64,000 nucleotides of DNA from Microcoleus sp. AS-A8. GTDB lineage: Bacteria; Cyanobacteriota; Cyanobacteriia; Cyanobacteriales; Coleofasciculaceae. A model generated the notes under the pieces. It was not told where the DNA came from, ran no database searches, and saw nothing but the letters and a program-made list of their open reading frames with translations. Both the position numbers and the translations under genes were made by a program. Below are positions 41,370 to 50,732 of the stretch, one piece after another. The stretch's first letter is position 1; the number at the start of each line of letters is the position of its first letter. The DNA lies in NCBI GenBank assembly GCA_039962225.1, contig JAMPKV010000026.1:1-64000 (forward strand). The letters are read 5' to 3'.

Positions 41370-42686
41370 TTAGCCATTAGCAATGATGGTTTCAACAGAC
41401 ACCTTCCAGGCATATTCATTTTCCTGGCGGTTCTCCCACCAAGCTTTCTCGGCATCAAACTCCTCAATCCGCATCGGCTTAGTCTTGTTGTAAGACTTCG
41501 CCCCCGGTGGGTAGGGATGCTCGTAATACCAGACATCTGTAGTAGGTGTGCCCTTAGTGAAAAACAAGACATTGGTGCGAATGCTGGTGTAAGGACTAAA
41601 CACCCCATTCGGAAGTCGGACAATCGTGTGCAGGTTACAGTCGCGCAGCAGCTTCTGTTTAATGCGAGACTTGATGCCCTCGCCAAACAACGTCCCATCC
41701 GGGAGAACGATCGCGGCTCTGCCCCCATCCTTCAGCAGTTCCATCACCAGCACTAAAAACAGGTCTGCCGTCTCCCGCGTCTGAAACTCGGTGGGAAAGC
41801 CCCGCTCAATTCCATCCTCCTCCATGCCCCCAAAGGGCGGGTTCGTCACCACAATATCCACCTGGTCATCGCGCCCATACTCCCGAAGCGGTTTGCGGAG
41901 TGTATTGTCGTGGCGTATCGTCGTCGGCACCTCAATGCCATGCACCATCATGTTGGTCACACAAAGCAGGTGAGGCAGTTGTTTCTTCTCCACCCCCAGA
42001 ATGCTCCGCTTCACCCGTTCTAACTGTTCAGGCGATTTTGTCTGCTTTTTTAGATGTTCATAGACACTGGTCAAAAAGCCACCCGTACCGCAGGCAGGGT
42101 CAAGTACCTTCTCGCCCAGTTGTGGATTCACCATATCCACGGCAAACTGAGTCACCGCACGAGGCGTATAAAACTCTCCCGCATTTCCAGCACTTTGGAG
42201 GTTTTTGAGAATCTGTTCGTAAATCTCACCAAACACATGGCGGGTCTGAGACTGGTTAAAGTCGATGCTTTCGTTAATCTTGTCTACCACCTGCCGCAGC
42301 TGTGTGCCTGACTTCATGTAGTTGTAGGCATCCTGAAACACATCCCGGAGCAGTTTCGCTCGTTCTAGAGCGATTCCGTCCAGGTCATCGACTGCCAGTT
42401 CCTTGAGTGTGGGAAACAATTGTCCATCGACTAATTTCAGCAAGTCATCTCCCGTAGGCGCATTCTTGCCCAGGCGATTACTATCTGCCCACTCATCCCA
42501 GCGCAAATCCAAGGGCAGCGGTGAATCGTAGTTATCATCATTCAACTCCAGCTCGGCATCCTGGTCGCTGAAAATTTTGTAGAATAGCATCCAGCCAAGC
42601 TGACCAATTCGCTGGGCATCGCCATCTACCCCGACATCTTTCCGCATGATGTCTTGAATCGATTTGATGGTAGCACTCAGCGACAT
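41370..42686 (-). CDS. hsdM: Type I methyltransferase HsdM, truncated by premature stop
   Basis: 438 residues. Motifs: the HsdM helix MSLSATIKSIQDIMRKDVG, FYTPRAVTQFAVDMV, the AdoMet motif VLDPACGTGGFL and the catalytic NPPF (VVTNPPFGG). The protein ends at TAA (41370-41372) where NG should be followed by Tyr. The frame beyond still encodes the usual tail NLDIKNPNAP, a second TAA (41337-41339), then NIHEDPVVLLKQYQEAVIQA up to the TGA that overlaps hsdS ATG. So two point stops remove about 52 residues. The N6-adenine methylase core is complete, but subunit assembly may be impaired. Confidence 0.9.
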   Translation of the reverse strand: MSLSATIKSIQDIMRKDVGVDGDAQRIGQLGWMLFYKIFSDQDAELELNDDNYDSPLPLDLRWDEWADSNRLGKNAPTGDDLLKLVDGQLFPTLKELAVDDLDGIALERAKLLRDVFQDAYNYMKSGTQLRQVVDKINESIDFNQSQTRHVFGEIYEQILKNLQSAGNAGEFYTPRAVTQFAVDMVNPQLGEKVLDPACGTGGFLTSVYEHLKKQTKSPEQLERVKRSILGVEKKQLPHLLCVTNMMVHGIEVPTTIRHDNTLRKPLREYGRDDQVDIVVTNPPFGGMEEDGIERGFPTEFQTRETADLFLVLVMELLKDGGRAAIVLPDGTLFGEGIKSRIKQKLLRDCNLHTIVRLPNGVFSPYTSIRTNVLFFTKGTPTTDVWYYEHPYPPGAKSYNKTKPMRIEEFDAEKAWWENRQENEYAWKVSVETIIANG

Positions 42687-42743
42687 AAAAACGTCCTTTT
42701 TTCAGACACTAAGAAACAGTTGTACTCTAGTTCGGTAACAGCC

Positions 42744-45122
42744 TCAAGCCCCTCGGTCTTCGTACAACAGGGACTCTAGCTCTCGAATCGCGGCTTTGTA
42801 CTGCTGTTTGTTACCAAAACTGCGGACGAGTTCCACCGGCGTTCCCAGCTTGGCAAAGGGGTCAAGCTGTAAGACCGTGGTATCTTCGATCGCAATGATG
42901 CCCTGGTCGGCATACTTATCCAGTAGAGCATTCAATACGATACGGGCCGTTTCACCATATTTCGTAAACACATCCCGCTTCCGCACTTGCTCAGCCCGTT
43001 CCTTGCGAGTCAGGGGAGGACGGTCAAAGGCAACATGGCAAACCAAGTCGAAGAGGTCATAGTCTTTACCGACCATCTCTTCCAAAGCTTCTAGAATCAC
43101 CCCATGCCCTTGCAACTCATCAAGAATGGCTTGTTTGCGATCCGCTTCGTCCCACTTATTGAGAAAGCGATCGAGAGACTGATACGCTTCACTGACGGTG
43201 CGACGGGTATAATCCTTTAGCGACTCTGTAGTCAGTTGTCCATCTTTGTTGTAGTAGCTTACCCGTTCCGCTGCAACCTCGAACTCCTGCCGACCGACTC
43301 GATACTTGACGCGAACTGACTTGTCAGGGTTGGCGCGATCGCCATTATCGCCCATATCATCGCCATCACTATTCCCCTTTGCTCTTGTCTTAGTGACCGT
43401 TCCGGTTGGTTGGCTCTCTTTACCAAAGTCTTCATCCTGAATCGGTGGGCCGTCCCAATTGGGGTCATTAAAGAGTTGGGTGGCGTTGCGAAAATCAATT
43501 ATCGTGAAGAAATTCTTGCCATAGTCCGGGCGTAAGCGTGTACCCCGACCAATAATCTGCTTAAACTCGGTCATGGATTGGATACGGCGATCCAACACAA
43601 TCACATGGCAGGTTTGGGCATCTACCCCCGTCGTCATCAGCTTAGAGGTGGTAGCAATCACCGGATACGTCTCTTTGGGATTGATAAAGTTATCGATTTG
43701 AGCTTTACCCTCCCTCTCATCCCCCGTAATTTGCATGACGTAACGGTGGTCTTTGAGAACAAGCTTTTCATTCAGCTTTACGTTATTCAAGGCTTCTCGC
43801 ATTCGTTCGGCGTGGTCAACGTCCTCACAAAACACAATGGTCTTCCGCATTGGGTCGCCATCGTGCAGGAACTTACTGACATACTCCGCGACCCGTCGAT
43901 CTCGTTTATCAAAGGTAATCGTTCGGTCATAGTCCAGCAGGTTATAGTCCCGCTGCTCGATTAGTTGATCGTTATCGTCGTACTCTCCTGCTTCGGGTGT
44001 CCAACCTTCCAGGTCTATATCCAAATCCACCTGTATCTTACGGAAGGGAGCCAGGAAACCATCTTCGATTCCCTGCTTGAGGGAGTATTCAAAAATCGAT
44101 TCACCAAAGTAGTCAATGTTTGAGACGTACTTAGTTTCCTTTGGCGTTGCCGTCAGTCCTACCTGAATCGCCTCTTTGAAGTAATCGAGTACCTGACGCC
44201 AATTGGAGTCGTCTGCTGCACTACCCCGGTGACACTCATCAATCACCACCAGGTCGAAGAAGTCGCGATCAAACTTCTCGTAGAGGTTATCCCGTTCTTC
44301 ATTGCCGATGATTGCTTGATACAGCCCCAGATAGATTTCATAGGAGGTATTAATCCGCCCAGTTTCATTATCCACCAGCCTGCGGTCTAGCTTGGTCATG
44401 ACCTCTCCAAAGGGGCGAAAGTCATTGGTAATTGTTTGGTCTACCAACGCATTGCGGTCTGCCAGAAACAAAACTCGCTTGACAACCTTTGTCTTCCACA
44501 GTCGCCAGATAATATTAAAGACCGTGTAAGTTTTACCCGCCCCAGTTGCCATCACCAGCAAACAGCGTTTCTGACCACCGGCAATCGCTTCAATGGTGCG
44601 ATTGACTGCTAGTTGCTGATAGTATCGGGGTTCCTTCCCGCCAATCTCAATGAAATAGGAGGACGTTAGCAACTCCTCATTGGCGGATTGTAAAGCCCTC
44701 CACTGTTTATAGTGCTGCCATAGTTCTTCAGGTGACGGAAAGGCATTTAGGCTGATTTGCTGTTCTATCTGAGCGTAGGTGCCGCTCTTGTCATGGAATA
44801 GGAAGCCGTCCCCATTCGAGGAAAAGACAAAGGGAACTTGCAGAGTCTCTGCATAGCCAAGTGCCTGCTGTATCCCTGCTCTTACACTATGGTTGTTGTC
44901 TTTGGCTTCAATGACTGCAATCGGCTGATTCGATGGGTAATACAGCAGGTAGTCTGCCCGCTTCCTCGCTCCTCGCCCCGCCATCTGGCCCCGGACAATC
45001 ATCTGACCGTCTGTAAAGCCATATTCCCTGCGAATTTGACTCTTTTTCCAACCTGCCTCATAAAGGGCAGGTGTAATGTAGCGATCGCAGATATCAGCTT
45101 CACTCAGATCTTTCTTACTCAT
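42744..45122 (-). CDS. hsdR: Type I restriction endonuclease subunit HsdR
   Basis: 792 residues. The N-terminal nuclease has ADYLLYYPSNQPIAVIEAKD (Asp...Glu-x-Lys). The helicase has motif I LLVMATGAGKTYTVFNI, motif II VVIDECHRGSAADD, QVGLTATPKET and a late IGRGTRLRPDYGK. HsdR translocates DNA with ATP and cuts unmodified DNA. It is the first gene of the hsdR-hsdM-hsdS-GTPase minus-strand unit, 57 nt before hsdM. With a damaged hsdM tail, an active HsdR would be dangerous unless methylation still works, so the system is either functional with the short HsdM or silenced. Confidence 0.92.
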   Translation of the reverse strand: MSKKDLSEADICDRYITPALYEAGWKKSQIRREYGFTDGQMIVRGQMAGRGARKRADYLLYYPSNQPIAVIEAKDNNHSVRAGIQQALGYAETLQVPFVFSSNGDGFLFHDKSGTYAQIEQQISLNAFPSPEELWQHYKQWRALQSANEELLTSSYFIEIGGKEPRYYQQLAVNRTIEAIAGGQKRCLLVMATGAGKTYTVFNIIWRLWKTKVVKRVLFLADRNALVDQTITNDFRPFGEVMTKLDRRLVDNETGRINTSYEIYLGLYQAIIGNEERDNLYEKFDRDFFDLVVIDECHRGSAADDSNWRQVLDYFKEAIQVGLTATPKETKYVSNIDYFGESIFEYSLKQGIEDGFLAPFRKIQVDLDIDLEGWTPEAGEYDDNDQLIEQRDYNLLDYDRTITFDKRDRRVAEYVSKFLHDGDPMRKTIVFCEDVDHAERMREALNNVKLNEKLVLKDHRYVMQITGDEREGKAQIDNFINPKETYPVIATTSKLMTTGVDAQTCHVIVLDRRIQSMTEFKQIIGRGTRLRPDYGKNFFTIIDFRNATQLFNDPNWDGPPIQDEDFGKESQPTGTVTKTRAKGNSDGDDMGDNGDRANPDKSVRVKYRVGRQEFEVAAERVSYYNKDGQLTTESLKDYTRRTVSEAYQSLDRFLNKWDEADRKQAILDELQGHGVILEALEEMVGKDYDLFDLVCHVAFDRPPLTRKERAEQVRKRDVFTKYGETARIVLNALLDKYADQGIIAIEDTTVLQLDPFAKLGTPVELVRSFGNKQQYKAAIRELESLLYEDRGA

Positions 45123-46276
45123 TAGTTGTAGTCTGGAAGTCTCACACTATAAAGTCTTCCCAAGAAATGAGCTGCGTCCGTATTCACGACCCCAGCCGCA
45201 CGGAAATGTTCTTAGGTAGTCTTATATCGAGACTAACCAAAGACTCACTACCTGGACATAGTATATTTACTGAACTTTGAAGCTTTGCCCCCAAAATAAA
45301 TAAGAGAGTCACGTTTGCGGCTCTCTCGATCATCAGGGTGCATCTACTAACCTTATTATTACGCTCAGGGGTGGGGGGCGTCACCCCCTATTTGTGAAGT
45401 GTTGATGAAACGTGAGATTCGCGATCGCCACAGTCGCTTCACATTTGGCGTCCTGGTCTGTTCCAAAAACGACCGATTGATGCTATACCGAGCCAACCCG
45501 CCTTCAACCTGTCTTCCAGCCCCTGGCGGGTGTACCAGAAACCGTCATTTTATCTATGTCTCTAAAATCCTCTTGCCCTAAGTTCGACATAATTTTTGTC
45601 ATACTCTAGCAATGTGATAATAAAATTATTTTTTAAGGTATTCTGACTATCCCTTCTTGGCTAGAGCCAAGTTAAGCCAAGGGGACATGAGCAATCCTTA
45701 TAAATTAACTACCCAAAACTTTTCTCTAATACCGATAACTCTCACAACTGGTAGTAGGTAAACGCCTGGAACAACGGTATAGCGTTATTTTGGCTAATAC
45801 CGGAAAATGATGGCGTAGTAGGGACAGAAATTAGCCGCTTGTTGAGAATTACTCCCCGATTGTTGCAAATGATTGATAAGTTGGGGTTAACCTTCTTTAC
45901 TAACGCTGTCGGTACACGCGAAGGTCTCACAAGAGGTAGCGTAAAAATCATTACGTATCGGAATTTGGGTTGTTCGTAGGAACTGAGGTGGGGTATCTAG
46001 GTCAAACTCGCTGGTTTTTTGCCACCAGCTCCTAATATAAATATTTAAATTAGAACTTTACAACTATTCGGCGAGGGTGTGCTTGGAGAGGCTTACGCGA
46101 TCGCTTGCGAGAGGGGGAATCCCGTTGTCCCAAAATTGACCGATAATGATGCGATCGCCTGACCTTATTTTAATATTTAAATAACAGCCCAGTTGTCAGT
46201 TCTCTTTTTAACATAGGGGACAATTATAATTAGGTTCACTGGTGTGATCAGCGCTTCGCGATCGCGCCCCCGAATC

Positions 46277-46302
46277 GTCTAAGTTTAATATTCAACTTAG
46301 AC
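46277..46302. repeat. Inverted repeat GTCTAAGTT / AACTTAGAC
   Basis: Perfect 9-bp arms separated by 8 bp. The same arms form the perfect palindrome at 46510-46535. Confidence 0.55.
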
Positions 46303-46419
46303 ATTTGTTGTCATTGATTTTAACATAGGGGAGAATTATATTTTTGGGTCAGTTTTGAATGCGATCTGCGCGACGCCGCAGAGCTTCGCTATCGCACCCC
46401 CCTGACACCGTTGATTTTT

Positions 46420-46463
46420 TGATGAGTTTCTGATGAGTTTCTGATGAGTTTCTGATGAGTTTT
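46420..46463 (+). repeat. 11-bp tandem repeat TGATGAGTTTC, about 4 copies
   Basis: Four consecutive units at 46420, 46431, 46442 and 46453; the last ends in TTT instead of TTC. Confidence 0.85.
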
Positions 46464-46509
46464 TGGCAAGAACCGATCAGGAACGCCGACACCCCGAATA
46501 AAGAAAAAC

Positions 46510-46535
46510 GTCTAAGTTAAATATTTAACTTAGAC
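46510..46535. repeat. 26-bp perfect palindrome over the stop codon of the LD-rich gene
   Basis: Arm GTCTAAGTTAAAT and its exact complement on the other side of centre. It covers the stop codon at 46525-46527 of the minus-strand gene, so it may act as a terminator or as a protein-binding site. Confidence 0.6.
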
Positions 46536-47728
46536 AAAACCTCACTAAAAAAGCGATCGCCTGCTTTTCGCCTTGATTTATCAAATCGATCCACTCCTTT
46601 ATCTGTCTTTTTTTATCGGAAGGCAAAAGGTTGCAGGCTTTTTTGATTACGGTTGGGCTGTAGGCGGCTGTACTTGCTAGTTCTGCGAAGCACTCCTTGC
46701 TATCGCAAATTTCCAGCAATTCCGCTAAATCTGCGATCGCTTCCTCCGATGACATTGGGTCTGATTGCGCCGCTGCGGCTGATTGCGCTTCCAGGTGTGT
46801 TAGGAAATCAAGCAGTTCGGCATCGCTCAGGTACTTGCGGGATTTCTTTTTATAATTGCTGATCAAGCAATCGCGGATCTGATCGATTGACCACCCCAGC
46901 CCATCCAAGGCTTCGTCTACGCGATCGCTCTCCTGCTCTCGATCGAATCCAGGTGATTCCGCCCCTCCACACGGGCGACGGGTAGCATGTGACAGTTGAG
47001 AATCGATTACCGCAGGAGCGGGAGAAGACGCGATCGCCTCCCCTGACTTCGTGATCGCTACTGGTTCGGTTGCAGCGGGAGAAGGTGCGATCGCCCTCGA
47101 CGCAGGAGAGATCGATTCCTGTGTCTTGGTCACAGGTTGGGCGTGTTGCACCTCATCCAGTTGTTTTTCGACCGCTTCCTCCATCAATAACTTGTCTAAA
47201 TTAGACGATTTATTAGACGGATTGTCTAACGCTGTAACCTTCTCTCGTTGCGTGTTCTGAGCAAAATTAGACGAACTAGACAACTCATCTAAAACTGAGT
47301 CTTTTTCTACGCCAGTAGTTGTAGTTACGCTTGCACCTATGGTTTGAACGTCCATAGTCCTTTTTGCCAATTCGTCTAAGTTAGACAAGCTGTCTAAAAC
47401 TGAGTCTTTTTCTTTCGCCAGTACCTGGTGTTGCCTCTGCTTCTATGGCTTGAACGTCCATAGAGTTTGTAGTGTTTTTTGGGAAATCGTCTAAATTGTC
47501 TAATTTGTCTAATTTCTCCTGAAACTCTTGTTTTGCAAGGAGTTGGCTGTTAGACGATTTGTCTAATTCTTGTCTAAATTCGTCTAATTGTTGTTTTGGG
47601 GGAGGATCATTGGGTAAAAAGACCCGGAACTGAAGTGAGCGGCTTGACCCCCTTACCTCACCTTTACCCATCACCACCAATTCGGTGTACCACTCGCGTA
47701 CAGTTTCAGGATTGGGACGATGTATCAC
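46525..47728 (-). pseudogene. LD-repeat-rich hypothetical gene broken by a 1-nt frameshift
   Basis: Two overlapping frames, 47728-47381 (115 aa) and 47388-46525 (287 aa), appear to be one gene. The first ends MDVQAIEAEATPGTGERKRL then stops; one base less would give GEKDSVLDSLSNLDEL, matching the second copy of the same sequence (MDVQTIGASVTTTTGVEKDSVLDELS) in the other frame. The frameshift is at GGCGAAAGAAAAAG versus GGCGTAGAAAAAG. Residues are rich in LD/NLD/LDK repeats encoded by TTAGAC/GTCTAA hexamers. The C-terminal part is a helical region with a conserved-looking FLTHLEAQ... no known domain. The N-terminus begins within a recombinase fragment on the other strand. Function unknown. Confidence 0.65.
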
Positions 47729-47883
47729 CTCACTGGCTTAGACATGCCCACGCCTCACATAGCCTTGATAGAGGCGCTCCGATTCATCGGGTTCAGCAGA
47801 CCTTGGGGCATGAGTCGGTGGCGACTACCAGCCGATACCTTCACGCCCGACCCAACGACAGCAGTAGTTTGTATTTGCCTTAA
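47722..47883 (+). pseudogene. Tyrosine recombinase C-terminal fragment
   Basis: 53 codons encoding VSPHWLRHAHASHSLDRGAP then IHRVQQTLGHESVATTSRYL and HARP. It carries the catalytic HxxR (HWLRH), His (LGHESV) and Tyr (SRYLH) of an integrase, but the rest of the gene is missing. A remnant of a XerC/D-like gene, overlapping the start of the LD-rich gene on the other strand. Confidence 0.8.
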
Positions 47884-47905
47884 AGGCGATCACTCGTTTA
47901 ATTTC

Positions 47906-48211
47906 TCATTCTAACTTGTCAAACAGTTCTAACAAACCAACTGTGCCCACGAAAAAAGTATAAGTGCCATATTTTATTAGCGTTTTGTTTCTTGAAGGGG
48001 CTTTATAAGCTGCTATAACTCCCTCAACTAAATGGATGGCAATAGCAAATCGCTCAAGCCAGAAAACTGGATTGAGACTGACGGGAATCTTATTGTTAGT
48101 TAGCCATGCATATATATTCCATGATTCCAATCCAATTGCACTCGTTATAAGAACTACAGATATAATCTTTATCAGGGTGAATAATCTCTTCTTTGTATTA
48201 TTTAAATTCAT
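47906..48211 (-). CDS. Small membrane protein, hypothetical
   Basis: 101 residues with a hydrophobic N-terminal segment (LFTLIKIISVVLITSAIGLE), then a segment AIAIHLVEGVIAAYKA and a third (YGTYTFFVGTVGLLELFD). This suggests two to three membrane helices. No family recognised. It stands alone between a recombinase fragment and the protease region. Confidence 0.6.
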   Translation of the reverse strand: MNLNNTKKRLFTLIKIISVVLITSAIGLESWNIYAWLTNNKIPVSLNPVFWLERFAIAIHLVEGVIAAYKAPSRNKTLIKYGTYTFFVGTVGLLELFDKLE

Positions 48212-48584
48212 GCTATTTATTTAACAACTTATGCTAATTAACGACAATCCTTACTGAAGCCCTGATCCGACTAATATATTCCCCAAACCCGTTTCTGTTC
48301 GGATGATACTCAAACGCCGAATCCTGCTAGAGAGGATAACGAGAAAGATACTCAAGGGCGAACGCCCGAAACGAGTGATGACTTCTATCACTCTCTGGTT
48401 GGTTTGAGTGCGTTGTCCCCAAACTACCTTCCCTACAGCGAAAGAACGATGAGCGGCTGATTTTGATTCGTCAATATTTCTTGATAGCAAGAGAAGTACC
48501 CGTAAGGGTACTGCTGGAGTGAGAACGCGATAGACATACTTAGGAAAGTTGCGCGTAAAAACAAATTTAAGGAGAGAAATTAAC
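48212..48584. promoter_or_regulatory. Upstream region of the V8-like protease
   Basis: 373 bp without a credible gene (a long minus-strand frame crossing into the protease lacks family resemblance). GTACCC-GTAA-GGGTAC (48496-48511) is a small perfect hairpin, and AAGGAGAG precedes the ATG at 48585. Confidence 0.35.
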
Positions 48585-49517
48585 ATGGCGATGCATGAAG
48601 TTGCTATCTCGGAGCTGCAAGAGATCGTTACCGCTAATTTGCACGAAGCAGTATCAAGTGATGGTAGTAAGTTGAGTGGAGAATCCCTCATTGCAAAGGA
48701 TTTTCAAGGTGAATCGACCCAAGGTGAGATTGAAATGGTCGCTGGGTTTGATCCCAGTCGGGCAATCGGCGAAACTAGCCCTGAGGGTGTAGCCACTACT
48801 GCCCTCGCCAACCTGCCTGATGCAGCCGCAACTGCATATTTGTCTCCAGAAACCGTGTGTGGTGCTGATGATCGAACCCGCATCACCCCAGCTACCAACC
48901 TCCCCTGGCGCTGGATTTGCAAACTGTTTATCACCTATCCTGATGGTGCTCAGTTTGTGGGCACGGGTTGGTTTATTGGTGCTCGCACTGTCATGACCGC
49001 AGGGCACTGTGTTTTCAGTAGAGCTAATGGCGGCTGGGCAAGCTCTATCGAAGTCGTTCCTGGCATGGATGGCAACGCCCGTCCCTATGGTTCTCAAGTA
49101 GGCACATCCTTCCGCAGTGTCACAGGTTGGATTCAAGACAGCAAGCCCGAATTTGACTACGGTGCGATTATTCTGCCTAACTGCGACTTGGGCAATCAGG
49201 TGGGCTGGTTTGGCTTTGCCTCCCTCAACAATGACTTGCTCAACAACCTACTTGTGAATACGGCTGGCTACCCAGCAGACAAACCCTTGGGCACGATGTG
49301 GTTTAATGCTGGTTCGATCAGCCGAGTCGAAGATCTCAAAATCTACTACATGATTGATACCGTTGGTGGACAGAGTGGGAGTCCGGTTTGGCGTTTCCTC
49401 AACGGCGAACGGCAGGCAGTTGGTGTACATGCTTATGGCGGGTGTCCAAACAGCGCCACCCGGATTACTAAACCCGTATTTGACAACATGCTGGCTTGGC
49501 GGAATATTCCTTGCTAG
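48585..49517 (+). CDS. V8-like (trypsin-fold) serine protease
   Basis: 310 residues from ATG 48585, chosen for the AAGGAGAG ribosome-binding site. The chymotrypsin-fold triad is visible: His in IGARTVMTAGHCVFS (near 140), Asp in EFDYGAIILP (near 192) and Ser in DTVGGQSGSPVWRF (near 263). The N-terminal about 110 residues look like a propeptide or linker with no signal peptide. It resembles glutamyl-endopeptidase-like proteases. Monocistronic; a secreted enzyme is likely but the export route is unclear. Confidence 0.85.
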   Translation: MAMHEVAISELQEIVTANLHEAVSSDGSKLSGESLIAKDFQGESTQGEIEMVAGFDPSRAIGETSPEGVATTALANLPDAAATAYLSPETVCGADDRTRITPATNLPWRWICKLFITYPDGAQFVGTGWFIGARTVMTAGHCVFSRANGGWASSIEVVPGMDGNARPYGSQVGTSFRSVTGWIQDSKPEFDYGAIILPNCDLGNQVGWFGFASLNNDLLNNLLVNTAGYPADKPLGTMWFNAGSISRVEDLKIYYMIDTVGGQSGSPVWRFLNGERQAVGVHAYGGCPNSATRITKPVFDNMLAWRNIPC

Positions 49518-49678
49518 AGCAGAGTATATGCGGGGCGCTGTGAAGAGTGGAAAAATTGCAGTGCCCTATTTTTGTATCCCTTTTGGCAACCACAACGACG
49601 TTTGAATATTTAGCAGGCTTAATAGAAGAAGGGTGAGATCACCCACAACAAAAATTTTCTAGGAGTAGTATGTAGGAT

Positions 49679-50116
49679 ATGCGTTCCAACATCATTGTTT
49701 CGAGTAGCTTGATCGGTGTGGGGTCACTGTTGCTGATTTGTACAAGCTATCAAGCCGCTCCTTCCCCTCATTCCGCTGCTAAAGAACCCGCCACCATGAG
49801 CAGTTACGATCCCAATCAATCGGTTTCTTCCGATCAGTCTGTTTCACTTCCTCCCACTGTTGTTACTCCCCAAGTTGCCATGATCCTTGAAGGCACTGTT
49901 GAACAAGTGATGGAAACATCGCCCCTGCAATTGACAGTCACTACGAATTCGGGGCGCTATTACGTGGCTCTGCAACCTAGCACGGTCGTGACCCAACAGG
50001 GGAACACCGTCAAGCCTAGCAGCTTGAAGCCCGGAGTGCGCGTCCATATCAGCGGACAGCCATCTAACTTCGATAACATGGCTCTCACAGCACAAGCCGT
50101 TGAAATTCGCTCCTAG
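49679..50116 (+). CDS. Small secreted protein with an OB-like C-terminal domain
   Basis: 145 residues. The N-terminus is hydrophobic (IIVSSSLIGVGSLLLICTSY), a signal peptide; LLIC is only a weak lipobox. A Ser/Pro/Val-rich linker follows, then a beta-rich domain (ILEGTVEQVMETSPLQLTVT, SSLKPGVRVHISGQPSNFDN, ALTAQAVEIRS) similar in style to DUF5666/OB-like domains. Exported and probably envelope-associated. Function unknown. Confidence 0.6.
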   Translation: MRSNIIVSSSLIGVGSLLLICTSYQAAPSPHSAAKEPATMSSYDPNQSVSSDQSVSLPPTVVTPQVAMILEGTVEQVMETSPLQLTVTTNSGRYYVALQPSTVVTQQGNTVKPSSLKPGVRVHISGQPSNFDNMALTAQAVEIRS

Positions 50117-50539
50117 CTGCTTGTCAGATATTGCCCAAGATGGCGCTCTTCGCTATGCATTAGTCGCATCTATTTGTTGAACTCAAGTTGACCTACATAG
50201 GACTTGCTGAATAAGTCAAACAATTATTTTTGGCAATGTTTTTTCACCCGCAAGTAAAAAAGTTAGGTAGTGAAAGGACTGTGTATCAAGGGTTTTGACA
50301 ATTAGCATTACAAAAGTTTACAACGTGTCCCAATTTTCACGTACTTTGTCATAACCCCTACAGCTTTTTGCACAGGTGCGAGCGCAACCCCGGCGTCAGT
50401 TGCGATCACACATTTTCTGCTTCTATAATCTGCGTTAATGGGATTGACGCGATCGCATTTCCTGCCAATGGAAATATTTAACTTATCAGTTGACAATACT
50501 AGAACCTAGAACAAAGGTTTTTTGCGTGAGCGCTTCTTG
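50117..50539. other. Intergenic DNA between small secreted protein and palindrome
   Basis: No gene. A/T-rich with a GCGATCGC-like HIP1 site near 50,449; nothing further seen. Confidence 0.25.
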
Positions 50540-50567
50540 CTGCTCATAGAAATATTTCTATGAGCAG
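50540..50567. promoter_or_regulatory. 28-bp perfect palindrome, candidate operator
   Basis: Arm CTGCTCATAGAAAT with an exact inverse; its right end abuts TTGACA (50568-50573), a consensus -35. A -10-like GATAAA lies 18 nt later (50592-50597). This is a candidate operator overlapping a promoter. Confidence 0.6.
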
Positions 50568-50636
50568 TTGACAGTCCGGGTGTTGAGAAAAGATAAAAAA
50601 CTCCAGAAGAGCGCGATTATAGGAGGTTCAAAGAAT

Positions 50637-50696
50637 ATGAGTGAAATGAAAATCTTAAACTTTCCGGAATATGGGTCAGAATCCCTGATTCCGTAA
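50637..50696 (+). CDS. 19-residue peptide ORF with strong ribosome-binding site
   Basis: MSEMKILNFPEYGSESLIP, ATG 6 nt after AGGAGGTTCA, followed by TAATAATTAA. It is the first frame after the palindrome-associated promoter. It could be a small regulatory or precursor peptide, or only a chance frame. Confidence 0.4.
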   Translation: MSEMKILNFPEYGSESLIP

Positions 50697-50732
50697 TAAT
50701 TAATGAAACAAGCTTAGCTATCCCTTCAGAAA

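Larger units (their letters stand above)
45123..46524. other. Long intergenic region with repeats and palindromes
   Basis: About 1.4 kb without a supported gene; short frames (45,184-45,384; 45,399-45,581; 45,742-45,951) have no family resemblance or ribosome-binding site. It holds HIP1-rich DNA at 46,085-46,155, direct repeats TTTTAACATAGGGGACAATT (46206-46225) and TTTTAACATAGGGGAGAATT (46318-46337), an inverted repeat at 46277-46302, an 11-bp tandem repeat (46420-46463) and a palindrome at 46510-46535. Confidence 0.4.

Noticed and set aside
41315..41728. 137-residue minus-strand frame overlapping the hsdM end
   Set aside because: Out-of-frame shadow; the genuine hsdM tail is in the hsdM frame.
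45742..45951. Minus-strand 69-residue frame
   Set aside because: Low support, no ribosome-binding site, no family; may be a remnant but nothing proves it.
48251..48691. 146-residue minus-strand frame
   Set aside because: It overlaps the start and ribosome-binding site of the protease gene and has no recognisable domain.
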